In this document: in pieces, positions 1 through 10,600 of the stretch
How positions within the stretch are numbered: the stretch's first letter is position 1
Layout: each line of letters opens with the position of its first letter
Assembly (NCBI GenBank): GCA_023846275.1
Contig: CM043878.1
Span: 5,325,501 to 5,389,500 of the forward strand
Length of the DNA: 64,000 nucleotides
Origin: Vanilla planifolia
Lineage: Eukaryota > Streptophyta > Magnoliopsida > Asparagales > Orchidaceae
Direction: 5' to 3'
Made by a program: the position numbers and the translations under genes
Notes under the pieces: generated by a model
Database searches by the model: none
The model's input: only the letters and a program-made list of their open reading frames with translations
Told to the model about the DNA's origin: nothing

Positions 1-854
1 AGTCTTTTTAAAATTTGTTTTGAAAATTATTCTTATAGTTTTGTTGATTTGATTTCATTACCTCATGATTTTTGCATTGTAAAGTTTGCCGAGTCTTTTG
101 TTTATCATATTTCATCATTATATAAACATGTTACCAAATAATTTAATTTAAATAATAAAATATTTAAATGACTAGTAAATGCTCATAAATAACCTTAAGA
201 ATTTGCTAAGGGGTGATTATGTGATGATTCGTGTTAGGTCTGATAGATTTCATCAAAAAAACTCAAGAAATTGTATGCCCATGGTGTTGACTATTTAGAA
301 TTATGAAAAAAATTTGATATCAACACTTGTTTTTGATTTACCCAAAGATTGTGAAATAAGTGCTACTTTTAATATTTGAGATCTTTTAACTTATAAAGAA
401 CCATGCCTAATACTTAGTGAGTCTTTTAAGCCTTCATTATCATTATCAAGTAAATCTATCATACCAATTCATTTAGTCCCATTTAGTGAGTTGGGAGATC
501 AATTAAAGTAAATTTTAGATGATCAAATAATTTTCACACAAAGATTAAGCACAACAAAAATTTTTGGTGGGATGTCAAGGTCATCCCGCTTCTCATTACA
601 CTTGGATTACTAAGGAGCTTCACCGTCTTAACCCAAAGATGTTAGAGTAATATCAAAGATTTTATCCTAGCTCCATAGAGTTGAGCTCTTTCTTACTTGG
701 GGAGGATGATGTAGTAGCATTTAGTACATTCCACCTCTTATTACACTTGGATTACTGAGGATGATCTTCACCGCCTAAACACAAAGATGTTATAGTAATA
801 TCAAAGATTTCATCCTAGCTCCACAGAGTTGAGCTCTTTTTTACTTGGGGAGGA
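1..854 (+). mobile_element. Ty3/gypsy fossil, 3' end of pol (broken)
   Basis: The plus strand around 210-420 shows weak but ordered similarity to the end of a plant Ty3/gypsy integrase, where a GDYVMIRVR-like block is followed by the ISATFNI-type block that precedes the polypurine tract. A purine-rich tract (TTGGGGAGGA) follows twice, near 697-706 and 845-854. The element starts before the window and is clearly broken and old. The lineage within Ty3/gypsy is not resolved. Confidence 0.6.
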
Positions 855-870
855 TGATGCAGTAGCATAT
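583..870 (+). repeat. tandem duplication (about 145 bp x 2) carrying the polypurine tract
   Basis: Two direct copies, about 583-725 and 728-870, share long blocks: the TTACACTTGGATTACT start, the AAAGATGTTA block, and the GTTGAGCTCTT block before the GGGGAGGATGATG purine tract. The block CTTGGATTAC recurs at 601 and 746, a period of 145. The copies differ at scattered positions, so the duplication is old. It gives the fossil two candidate LTR starts, at 707 and 855. Confidence 0.8.
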
Positions 871-2100
871 AATACATCACATAGATGTTTAACTTAGAGG
901 TTTACTAATCTTATTCAAACTTGGAGTCATGCCAAGATTAGCCTCTCTACTTTTTATTAGTCTTTATTATTATTATCATTACAGGGGTCAATTAAAGCTG
1001 ACCCTTATTTATTACTTATTTAAGTTAGTTTTTAATATTTTGTTAAGTTGTTTATTTCTACAATTTTCTTTTAATTGTTTGAAGAATAGTTAGAAATTTT
1101 TGGATATTTTTAGTTTTAAATTTAATACTACTAGTCATCTCTTTAGTAGTCTTACAATTTCTTCGATGCAAAATTCGGTAAAAAAATGACTTCGAAAGAG
1201 CTAAAAATTCAGTTTGGAATGTTCTCATCGTCGTCTGTCAACTCTATCATTGTTTGCCACCATGCCAATACCGCCAACTCCGATGTCTTAGCTTGCATTG
1301 ACATTCGTGCCTCCCATGTCGATCGTGTCGACTTGTGTGACCCATTAGCTAGCATTGACTCGCACTACCTGCTCGACCTGCGCCTGACCCAAAACACCCA
1401 CCAACTCATTAATTGGTGTCGATTTGCTTCGACCTGTGTTGACCCAAAAATCGGACTCGAGGCATCACGTACCTCTCCGTCTGTATTGTTCGCGCCACCT
1501 ATTTCCTTGCTATTCGTCGTTACAACTGCCTAAAATGCATATGCTATTTGGGAACTATTTAATTCATTTAATTTTGTTACTTTTAAGTTATTTTTTTTAG
1601 TTTTAAAGTAGAATTTAAAGTATTTATTTTATAATTTATGGTGACCTTTAAAATTTTGAAATATCTTTTAAAATTTCAAAAATATGTCTTTTACTATTCT
1701 AAATGTCTTTTTATATTTCTAGATTAATAAATTATTATTGTATTTTTGAGGTCTTTATAAATAAAAATTTTTATTATATTGTAAATGATAAACTTTTGAA
1801 TGAAGTAACAAAGTGCTCCTACTAAGCTTGTGTGATATATGCGTGTTGTGTGTGAATTTGATGGTGTGATTCTAAATGTGTATTAGGAAGACGAGTGAGT
1901 GGCTCAAAATGAGAGATCCTCACCCATTATCTAGCATCTACAAAAGCCCTTATTTGCTTTATTTCATATTTTAATAATTTTATTTACTGCATCCAACTCT
2001 CTTGTCAATACATGTGATCGTGTGAATTCTTATTTGGCCTTCTATAAACTCTACTTGTATATGTATCTTACCACTTCACCATTAATATGAGTATTTAGAT
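855..2100 (+). mobile_element. LTR of the Ty3/gypsy fossil (right edge uncertain)
   Basis: The LTR is inferred to begin with TGATG directly after the purine tract. It contains a GC-richer block at 1,186-1,533, an AT-rich stretch with a TATA-like CTTTATAAATAAA near 1,752, and a unique tail. A diverged copy of about 1,225-1,960 lies in reverse orientation at 22,889-23,505, which shows this is a repeat and not a gene. The right end was not located; 2,100 is approximate. Confidence 0.5.
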
Positions 2101-4084
2101 GTGTTATTTAAAAGTAAATTTTTTTAAGTTGAGATCCTTTTTGTTAAAATTAGAGTAAGTCCTTAGCTTATGTGAAAGTTCTTACTTAGCAATATGAAGA
2201 ATTTTGATTCTAAAATTACAATACCTTTGGGTAGGATCTTGTATGGTTATATTGCTTGAACCTAAGCCTTTCTTATTTGTTTATGAGTTAAAATAAATTT
2301 TAACATATTATCTTATATTAGTGTAGGGTTGAAATTAAGATATAAATTGGTAAAATTAAGTTCTAATTATTTTTTATCTTATGGGAAGGTTGCTTTGAGG
2401 AGAAATATCAAAAATTTTTAAAAATTTGGGCTAAGGGAGGTTTGAACCCAAGAAGAGAGAAAGTGTTTGAGGAGAGAGAAAGAGAAAAAGAAGAAAGAGT
2501 AAATATAAGAAAAAATCTTAGAAATTGGGAAGTGAGTTTATATAACCTTAAACATATAGTTGGTAAATTTCAATTATGCAAAATTCTTATATTATGTTAA
2601 GAATTGTTGTTGCTTGATAAGTTAAACCTCAAGAGCAAGGAATTTCATTAACAATAGTATCAAGCATGAAAAATGAGAAACTCTTGAGGTAGGTGTTCAA
2701 ATATAACTTATTTGTATATGTTTGATGTAATGTTAAATGAAACCTATATGACTTAGTGTAAAAGTCATCCATAGTATTTGTGATATTTCATGTATTAGTA
2801 TTGTGGTTAAATTTATAAAATTGTGTAAGAAATAGTGATTTGAGGTCTTGAGTATGCAAGCATGATTAAATATATTTATGTGAATATAATTGCCTATTAG
2901 TAAAATGTGAAAGTATAATACATCATGTGTTACTTCAATTATTAAATTGCATACATTTAATTGTATATTATGAAACTTTGATACCTATATTCATACAATT
3001 TAGAGAAATGAAACTATAAATTAAAACAATTGAATTAAATGTGTTTTTATTTGTGGTTAATAGCTAGTCTACCATATAATTAAGATGTATCACTGTAACA
3101 AAAGTTAGTGACTACGTGCCATATACTTGAGATGTGTCACTATGAATATGACTAGTGGCTAGTGGGCCACATAATAAAGATTTGCTATTATGATGTGACT
3201 AATGATTAATGTATCACATGATTAAAATTAATTATAAAGATAAAAACATTAAAAATAATTAAAAGATCAAGCATCTTATTGCATTATAATATAAAAAAAT
3301 AATTAATAAATAAGATTTTTATTATAATTAAGTAAATTAAAAAGAGAAGACTAATTAAATACCTTAAGTGAGTGGGAACAGTAGTACAATCATTATAAGG
3401 TTTATTCAATTAAGTAAAAATAAGTATAAATAAAGATCATAGTAAGAAAAAGAAATCAAAACAAATAATATTGCATGTTATGTTTATTTTTTTTGTAATT
3501 ATAGTAATTTCTTTTATAGTATACTTTGTTTCATATTACATTTAAATTAAGTGAGGCTTTAATTGTTGATTCCTTGATTTGATTTATGTGATATATATAT
3601 ATATATATACATATATATTAGATGTAACTTGTTGAATTTATAATGGTTGACTTAACCTTTTTCTTTGCCCTAATCTCTTAGTTATATCGAAACCACAATG
3701 CATAAATGATAACTTGTAAGAACTCTCTATATGAAAAAAATTATATTTGTAAAGGTTTTGTACCAAATAGCTCTGCAAAATTATATGATTTTAGTATTTT
3801 GACATGTACTTGTAACTCGACTATAATGGCTAGTAATGTGGAACTATGTAATGTAGATATAAACATGTTTAAATAGTTATAGTATATTTAGTTGTGATAT
3901 ATAATTATATAGAATATTACAATTGATGACATATATTGAATTAATATTATCGTATATTAAAAAATAAACAAAATAAAGAAGATATTATGTCTATTTAAAA
4001 TATAAAATTTTAAAAAATAAAGATTTTAAAGTATTAGAATTAAATAATTAGAAAAATTATGATATGATAAGAAGGGTTATTATA
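2100..4084 (+). mobile_element. Tekay-like chromovirus LTR (plus orientation, 5' part unclear)
   Basis: This stretch resembles the LTR at 25,713-28,037 and the reverse complement of 55,542-57,836. Shared parts, in order, are a purine-rich GAGAGAAAG zone (2,450-2,500), a sub-repeat zone with TAGTGGCTAGTGGGCCAC-like units (3,045-3,220), and an end like ATGATATGATAAGAAGGGTTATTATA (4,058-4,084). No internal domains adjoin it, so it is a solo or orphaned LTR. It is old, with many differences from its relatives. Confidence 0.55.
3590..3619. repeat. short AT microsatellite
   Basis: An alternating AT run interrupted once by C, inside the LTR fossil. Confidence 0.85.
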
Positions 4085-5040
4085 AGAAGTTATTAAGGAA
4101 GGTAAAGGAAGTATAATTGTAACTAGATTTTAAAAGAAGATACAAAAAGATATTTTCAATTAAAATGAGAATTTTTAAAAGGATTCATACGTTTTTTTTT
4201 TTTCAATTTTTAGGCTTATAAAAATTATGTGTTTTCATTTGGATTCATAAAATTATGTTTATGAATGCTTAGATTATTTTTTAGAGCTTTCTATAGCTAA
4301 TCATTGTTTAAAAATTCTCTTGATTAGATTAGACAAACAACCATATTAAATTAGATTCAAATAGTACTAAATTAAAAATTTTGTAAGTAAATTACATAAA
4401 ATAATCATCCAAAGAGAAAATTTTGTTCAATCAATAAATGAATGATGACTTCACATATTGATGAAATTAAAACTGTTGACTAAGATGATTTTGACCATAT
4501 ATCTCTTTTAGAAGAGATGAATGACAACAATTACACTAGAGTTACTATTTTTTTATCAAATTCAATTATCTAAAGCTTTATAGAGGGCCATTGAAAATAC
4601 TTTTTAGTTTATAATATTATTTTTTTGATTTTAATACTATTATATTTCACACAAAAATAGAGTACATGAAGATCAATTATTATATTTTCAACTATTAACT
4701 ATGGTGAATTTTTTTTTACTCCTCACTCTTCTTATTTTTGCTATCTACTTATCGTTTTTTTTGTTTACAATGCCCTTATTTGCTTTCATTTAGCAGTGCC
4801 CTTGTTTCATTTCAAAATTCAATAACCGTTTATTGAAAAATCCTACAAAAATATTAAAATAAAAATATATGAAAAACATAACCGAAGAAATAGACGAGTT
4901 CTTGAAAAGTAAGCATTTGAATAAAAAAAATATTTTTATGACCGCATTTCAATTTATTTCGTTTATCAGAAATTTACGTAGATAAATAAGACAATATTGT
5001 TTGACTAATGAAGGAAAAAATAAGCAAGATAAAAAAACTT
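4085..5040. other. AT-rich spacer, nothing recognised
   Basis: Very AT-rich DNA with homopolymer runs. I see no domain, RNA gene or clear element end. Confidence 0.6.
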
Positions 5041-5631
5041 GTATCGCATATAGTCACATCAATGCTTGGTCCAACGCAATCCGGATCCCATTATAATGCA
5101 GCTGATCTTCGACGTCACCTATAAACGCTTGATTGCTTCAGTAAATAACATCACCCATGATTAAAGCAAGCCAACTTCAGTACCCCATGGAAGTTAATAG
5201 ACCATGTCGACGAGAAATTAATTAAACAAATCTGACTTTAGGGGGAAAAAAAATTACCCAAATTCGGAAGAATTTCTATTATTCCACAGGGCATATATCT
5301 CAGGAACAAATCTTTATGCAGGTATAACTTTCTTCCATGGACAAAAACACAAAAAGGGAAGTAAATGGATGAAGGCTCAATCCTTCATCGCATAGCCGAT
5401 GCTTATTGCTGAAATCATCGACTCTCAGATAACGCCACACCGCGATAACGACGCTTCATCAAAGGAAACCAATCGTTTCCCACGTGTAATGGAAGCCATT
5501 GAGGGCTTCCTGGTCACTTGCTTTCTATTTGATAAGAATTATGAAATACCTATATAAATTTAATAGTAAAATCATCAGGAAAATACTAAATAGGGCTAGC
5601 CACGAGCGGATCCCTAGGCGGATCCAACCGC
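5041..5631 (-). other. downstream flank / probable 3' UTR side of the DUF7138-type gene
   Basis: Base composition rises here from the AT-rich background. It contains a CACGTG G-box palindrome at 5,481-5,486 and a perfect 7-bp hairpin GGAAGCC-ATTGAG-GGCTTCC at 5,491-5,510. The part nearest 5,632 is the likely 3' UTR of the minus-strand gene. The remainder is unexplained single-copy-looking DNA. Confidence 0.4.
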
Positions 5632-6432
5632 TCAAGCAGATGCTTCGATATGCTTCTTGGGCGGCCGCTGAATGGGTCCCACGGGGGATCGGAAGCCCAC
5701 AGTGACCGCGTCGAAGACGCACCAATGGAAACTCGCGGGCCGCCCTTCGGCCTCGGCCCTGAGGCAATTTTCACACACAGCCGACCTCGCAGACGCCGCT
5801 GCAGTCTCCAGCGGCCGCCCTCCAAGCAGCCCGCCATCGTAACCCGATGAAGGATCCGGGAAATTTACAGCGGCGGCGGCGTACTCGTACGCCGCCGCAG
5901 TCGACAGCAGGTAGCGCTCCCTCTGCCTCTGCAGATTTCGTAGCCCGCTGTCGTCGTACTCGTAACACAGCCCAAATCTGGCCGCGTGGCTGACCCAGCC
6001 GCCGTAAGGATCGTCAATCATCGATCCATCCGCTTGATTCCTCCTCAAGATCGTCTTATCTTGCGGGATTGCAGCGGACTTCCTCTGCTCGGCTGCCCCG
6101 ATGGGAGCTCCGCGTCTCCTCGGCCTTGTCCTTTTCGATCGCTTCGCTAGGACGACGCAGTCCCTCTCCCGAGCGATCGCGGCAAAATCGGAGGACCCGT
6201 CGATCAGCACCTTCTGGCTGGTGTTAAGAGATTCTCTCACCTTCTTCCGGCGGACGAGATGCATCGTGATCTCGTGCGGGGAGAGCCCAATCTTGTGGCC
6301 GATCAGCGTCTGGAACCTCAGGAACTCGATGCCCGGGTGTACCAAGACGTTCCCGACGCTGATCTCTTTCTTTCCGTCGAAGAAGAAGACGGGAAACGAA
6401 GCGGCGGGGGTCGATTCCGCAAATTCCCCCAT
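5632..6432 (-). CDS. DUF7138-type plant protein of unknown function, 266 aa, intronless
   Basis: One uninterrupted frame encodes 266 residues. I chose the ATG at 6,432-6,430 (MGEFAEST); the frame is open one codon further, but that codon is GTG. Residues 13-97 form the conserved block FPVFFFDGKKEISVGNVLVHPG...SDFAAIARERDCVVL, which I recall as the signature of the plant family Pfam calls DUF7138. It is followed by a basic patch (KRSKRTRPRRR, 97-107) that could act in nuclear targeting. An acidic/tyrosine-rich middle and an alanine-rich helix (178-189) lead to a conserved C-terminus CENCLRAEAEGRPASFHWCVFDAV. There C220, C223, H236 and C238 are spaced like a possible zinc site (inference). No signal peptide or membrane segment is visible. 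It looks intact and GC-rich, unlike its surroundings, with a TATA box about 120 bp upstream. The family assignment is from memory; no biochemical role can be given. Confidence 0.85.
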   Translation of the reverse strand: MGEFAESTPAASFPVFFFDGKKEISVGNVLVHPGIEFLRFQTLIGHKIGLSPHEITMHLVRRKKVRESLNTSQKVLIDGSSDFAAIARERDCVVLAKRSKRTRPRRRGAPIGAAEQRKSAAIPQDKTILRRNQADGSMIDDPYGGWVSHAARFGLCYEYDDSGLRNLQRQRERYLLSTAAAYEYAAAAVNFPDPSSGYDGGLLGGRPLETAAASARSAVCENCLRAEAEGRPASFHWCVFDAVTVGFRSPVGPIQRPPKKHIEASA

Positions 6433-6552
6433 CACACCTCCACGAAGCCGGCGGACCAGCGTATGCGTTGGGCCGTCCGCAGAGGGAACAGGAATCAGAA
6501 GAACTCAGACGATAGGGTTTTTTTGAGTTTTGGGTGCAGAGATATTGGACGA

Positions 6553-6560
6553 TTTTTATA
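6553..6560 (-). promoter_or_regulatory. TATA box of the DUF7138-type gene
   Basis: Read on the minus strand the site is TATAAAAA within CTATAAAAATC. It lies 121 bp before the chosen ATG. A start site about 30 bp downstream would give a leader of roughly 90-100 nt, a normal plant spacing. Confidence 0.6.
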
Positions 6561-7627
6561 GATCGAATGCGTGTAATTTAAACAGTAAGATAGGGGTATT
6601 CTCGGTATATACACCCAGAGGCGGTCCAACTGCGAATTTCTTGGGCAAGAAGTCATAGTGATGCCGGTATTTAGAAGTAAAATTACCAAACCATCGGGGC
6701 CCGAGGACAATTTGCCAGTCAATAGTAACCTTGAAACTTAGTTTCCTTGGGGCTATATCGGTCAATGAGATGAATTATTTCGCGCTTTCGGTTCAACCAC
6801 GAGTAGCAGATACCTGCGCGAACCGAACCGGATCCACCACCCTCGCCCGGGTTTCTTTCTTCTCACACCCAATGTGTTTACCCTTCGAATTTACCAATTG
6901 GATGTTACCAAAGTTATGGTGATTTTTCTTGGTACCCCATAAGGTAGTTGCTTCTGTGTTTTAAGTGTCTTCCTTTTTTAAACCTCAAGTATTCCATCTC
7001 ATCAATTCTCCATTAATACATTCTTTCTCTATGGTTTGTTAGACTTATTAAGTAGGGATTTCATTAATAATGAAATATAGAATTTATAAATTTTAAATGT
7101 CAAAAGTTTTAACATTGATTCGAGGATGGGATATGCACAATTGACTACATTGATGGGTAGGCATCAATAGTTAAATTAATTATTAAAAATTTTAAAGGTT
7201 TGACAGGGATACAATGGTTCTATATTTTTCATTATTGGTTTTTAGTTGAGAACGATATGGGGAAATAATATCGATAGTAATTTGGGAAGTATCTGTTAAG
7301 AGGTTGGTTCAAATCGGATGAAAAAGAAGCCTCAAAGTTGTATTGAAAAACTACTTTGAGAGGTTGTTTGAGAAGAAACCAAGTCAATTAGAAAAAGAAA
7401 ATTGTGTTTAAGAAATATAATTATGAGGTCACATTTTAGCCATCAAGTTGTTGGAGATGAGATATATAAGAAAGTGATTGATAGCTAAAAGCTATATGTT
7501 TATAGTTTCTTTTCCATATCATGTTGAAAATGAGAACTCGTCACGTAATTATCTTGTTGCATGGTATTTTAAGGTTTGGACTTTTTTTTCTCTATATGAA
7601 ATGATGTAAATTGGAGATGAGTGTTTG
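6561..7627. other. promoter-side flank, then AT-rich spacer
   Basis: About 6,561-6,930 keeps the moderate GC content of the gene and is presumably its promoter. From about 6,950 the sequence turns AT-rich and I see no coding or RNA feature. Confidence 0.4.
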
Positions 7628-10600
7628 TAATATCTCAAAAGCATAAACATCAACTAATAAATTTTTATTAGAATAAATTATATTTTTAAAAATATAATTA
7701 ATTAAATATATCTATCAGATGATGAATCAAAGTAAGAAAATTTAATTATAAATGATTATACAAAAGTTATATATTTTTTTATAAATTATTATTATTTTAT
7801 AATAACTCATACATTATTAAAAACAAATATGAGTCATAGGAGTGAGAAAAATGTTCAATAAGTAAGATCAAGTTTTTAAGAATATAATAGTTCAATTTTG
7901 TGAAATTTGTTTTTAATTCAATCACAAAAAAATGTCAAAGCCATAAGAAGAAATTATTATAAATATGTTTAAAAGGAAAAAATAATAAACTTTTGAATAA
8001 TTTTAAAAAATTGTGAAAAATAGTACATTTTATTGGAGATTTATGATATAAATTTTATGAAAATTTGACAAGCTTTGGAAGCTATACTTATGAGAAAAGT
8101 TATATTTATAAGATTTTTAAAATTTTATTAAAAATATAAAACTATGTCAAAAGAGTATAATTTTTTATTGATAAAGCTTTATGAATAATTGATTTTAAAA
8201 TTTATTAAATAATTTATGAAAGTAATTTAAATCAAAATATTTAAAAAATTAAAATCAATTCAATATTTTTCTTAAAAAAATATTTATTTGATTTTTCCAA
8301 AATAACATAAATCCTTAACATAAAAGCAACAATCAAAATTGTACAAAATAGTCTCCAATGCCCATAAAAATAGTGAGAGACTTCAAATGAATATCCAACA
8401 TAGTTTAATCTCAATTCAATTGAAATTTGGTACATTGAGGTAAAGTAATTTGATACTTTTGTTGGTTTAGGAGCAATTGAACGACAAGAATGGTAAAAAA
8501 ATTTGAACAATCAAAACTGAAACTATTTAAAAGGATTTTTTTCTTTGAAGAAGATTTTTATAACATTACATTAAATAATTGAAAATGATTGTAAGTTTAT
8601 GCACAAAACTTTAAGAGCATTGTATAGCAAAGCTTTTGCAAAATCCAAAAAACTAGGGCAACTCTAATTTGAGAAATTTAGCAAGAGAAATAAAATAGAA
8701 AAGGATGGTTTAATTTTGATGAACTCTTAGAGAACTTTACTCATAAAATTCAACTCTACATGTGACCACAACATTAAATTTTGAAGTAGATGATTATGAA
8801 CTTTATGACAAATATACTTGATGGTTGATTAAATGCAATATAATAGCCCTTAGCATCTAGGATTGGATTAATCTTTGGCAATGTTTGATGTTTTGACTTA
8901 ATGTAAAGTTTTATGTCACTTACTACTCATATGTTTGTTTAATTTCCTTCAAATATTCTTATATGATATTACAAGTTTGGCTTCTAAATTTTCATGTGAG
9001 CATTGTCATAAGTGAAGGGAAGAATTTTAGAATAATTTTTGTAGTGATGACAAAATTAGCTTAAGAAATTATAAAAGTATAAAGATAAAGTAATGATAAA
9101 TAAGGTTAGTAACATCATCAGAAAAAAGGACAATGTCTCAATAGTTTTGGTTAGGCAAAAATTAATGAGAGGTGTAACCCAAAAAGAAAGGGTTCTAGAA
9201 AGGTACAATCTAATGGTGAGAAAATTGACTTATCATGCTAGCATAATGGAGATATCTTAAGAGCAATGAAAATAAAAAAAAAGGTCAAATGACTAATAAA
9301 TTGGAATATATATATATATAAGAGAAAAATTGGCATAATTAAAATTTTAGAAGATCTTTCTTATTTTACATACATGATTATTTGATATTTGTTACTTTAC
9401 TTTTTTTTATTATGATGATATTGACCTATTATGTAACATGAATCTAAATTGTATTAATTTGCATGCATAAGAAGTAAATTAGTTATTAAGCTAGTGACCA
9501 ATAACTTAGCTTGTTTTTGGTATTAATAAATTTCAAGTTATATTAATACACTTCATAGGCTAAAGAGATGAGGAGTAGAGAGATAACTTAGTCAAATATG
9601 TTTTACTTATATTGTTTTAGATATCATGTTTTACTTATATTTTTCTAAGAGAGGTTACATGATAGATGCTTTCAATAAAAAATGCGTTTACTTTCAAAAT
9701 AAAAAAATGTTATATTAAAGGAGATTTTTTACTTAAAGAACTTCTATGTAGATCTATTTTTTACACATATAAAAAGAGATATTATATATTTTAATTTTAC
9801 TTCAAAATTATTTGATTGTGTAAATAAATATATATTAAATAGGTTAGAAAAAATAGTTTTAAAATTATTTGACAACTCAATGTGTATGTGTATGTATTTA
9901 AACAAAAAAAAAAAAAAATCAAGAGAACCCTAAATCTTTATCATTGGCTTTTAAGCAACTTGTTACTAAGTGAGAGTAAACTATTTCATTTTCTGATGAC
10001 ACAAAGACTTGATAACAAAAATTTTTTTAGCCAAGATCATTGCCATGATATTAGTTAAAAGAAAGATAAAAAAATATATAAATCATTCTAACTTTATTCC
10101 TTATAATACTTAACCTTTTAATGGATGAGGATCATATCTATTGCCCTTAAGAATATTTTGCTTGCCTTTAACATGACTCCCTCCATCAAAATTTGATAGC
10201 TTTCAAAAGAACTTGATCAAATTTAGCATTTTTTGAAATTATAGAAATAGATGGGCAGCCATTTCAATTTTCATTTTTTATTTTTTTGACAACAATATTG
10301 TCAAAATAGTGGATAAGCTCCTACTCCTAATCAAGTGATATCCACTTACACTTTGAATGCACTTATTCTTTTTTTAGTAATAAAATATTGTTATATTTCT
10401 TATATTAGATTATTTTCAAATTTTGATGTATGTCAAAGAAAACACATATATAAGAATTTTCCAAGTTTTTCTCCTCAACAACGAAGAACTCATGTCATTT
10501 CTATTTATTTCTATTTTCAACCCATGATTGTGCACTACCACAACCTCTTCATAAAAAGATTTCTTTCAATTTGAAATTAAGTTAGAACATCACAATTCTA

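Noticed and set aside
1186-1533. 115-residue open frame on the plus strand
   Set aside because: It lies in the GC-richer part of an LTR, has a diverged reversed copy at 22,889-23,505, and matches no protein.
5499-6561. Other frames over the DUF7138-type gene
   Set aside because: They are shadows of the minus-strand coding sequence, which alone carries the conserved family block.
7290-7330. tRNA-like T-arm word GGTTCAAATCG
   Set aside because: No acceptor or anticodon stem can be formed around it.
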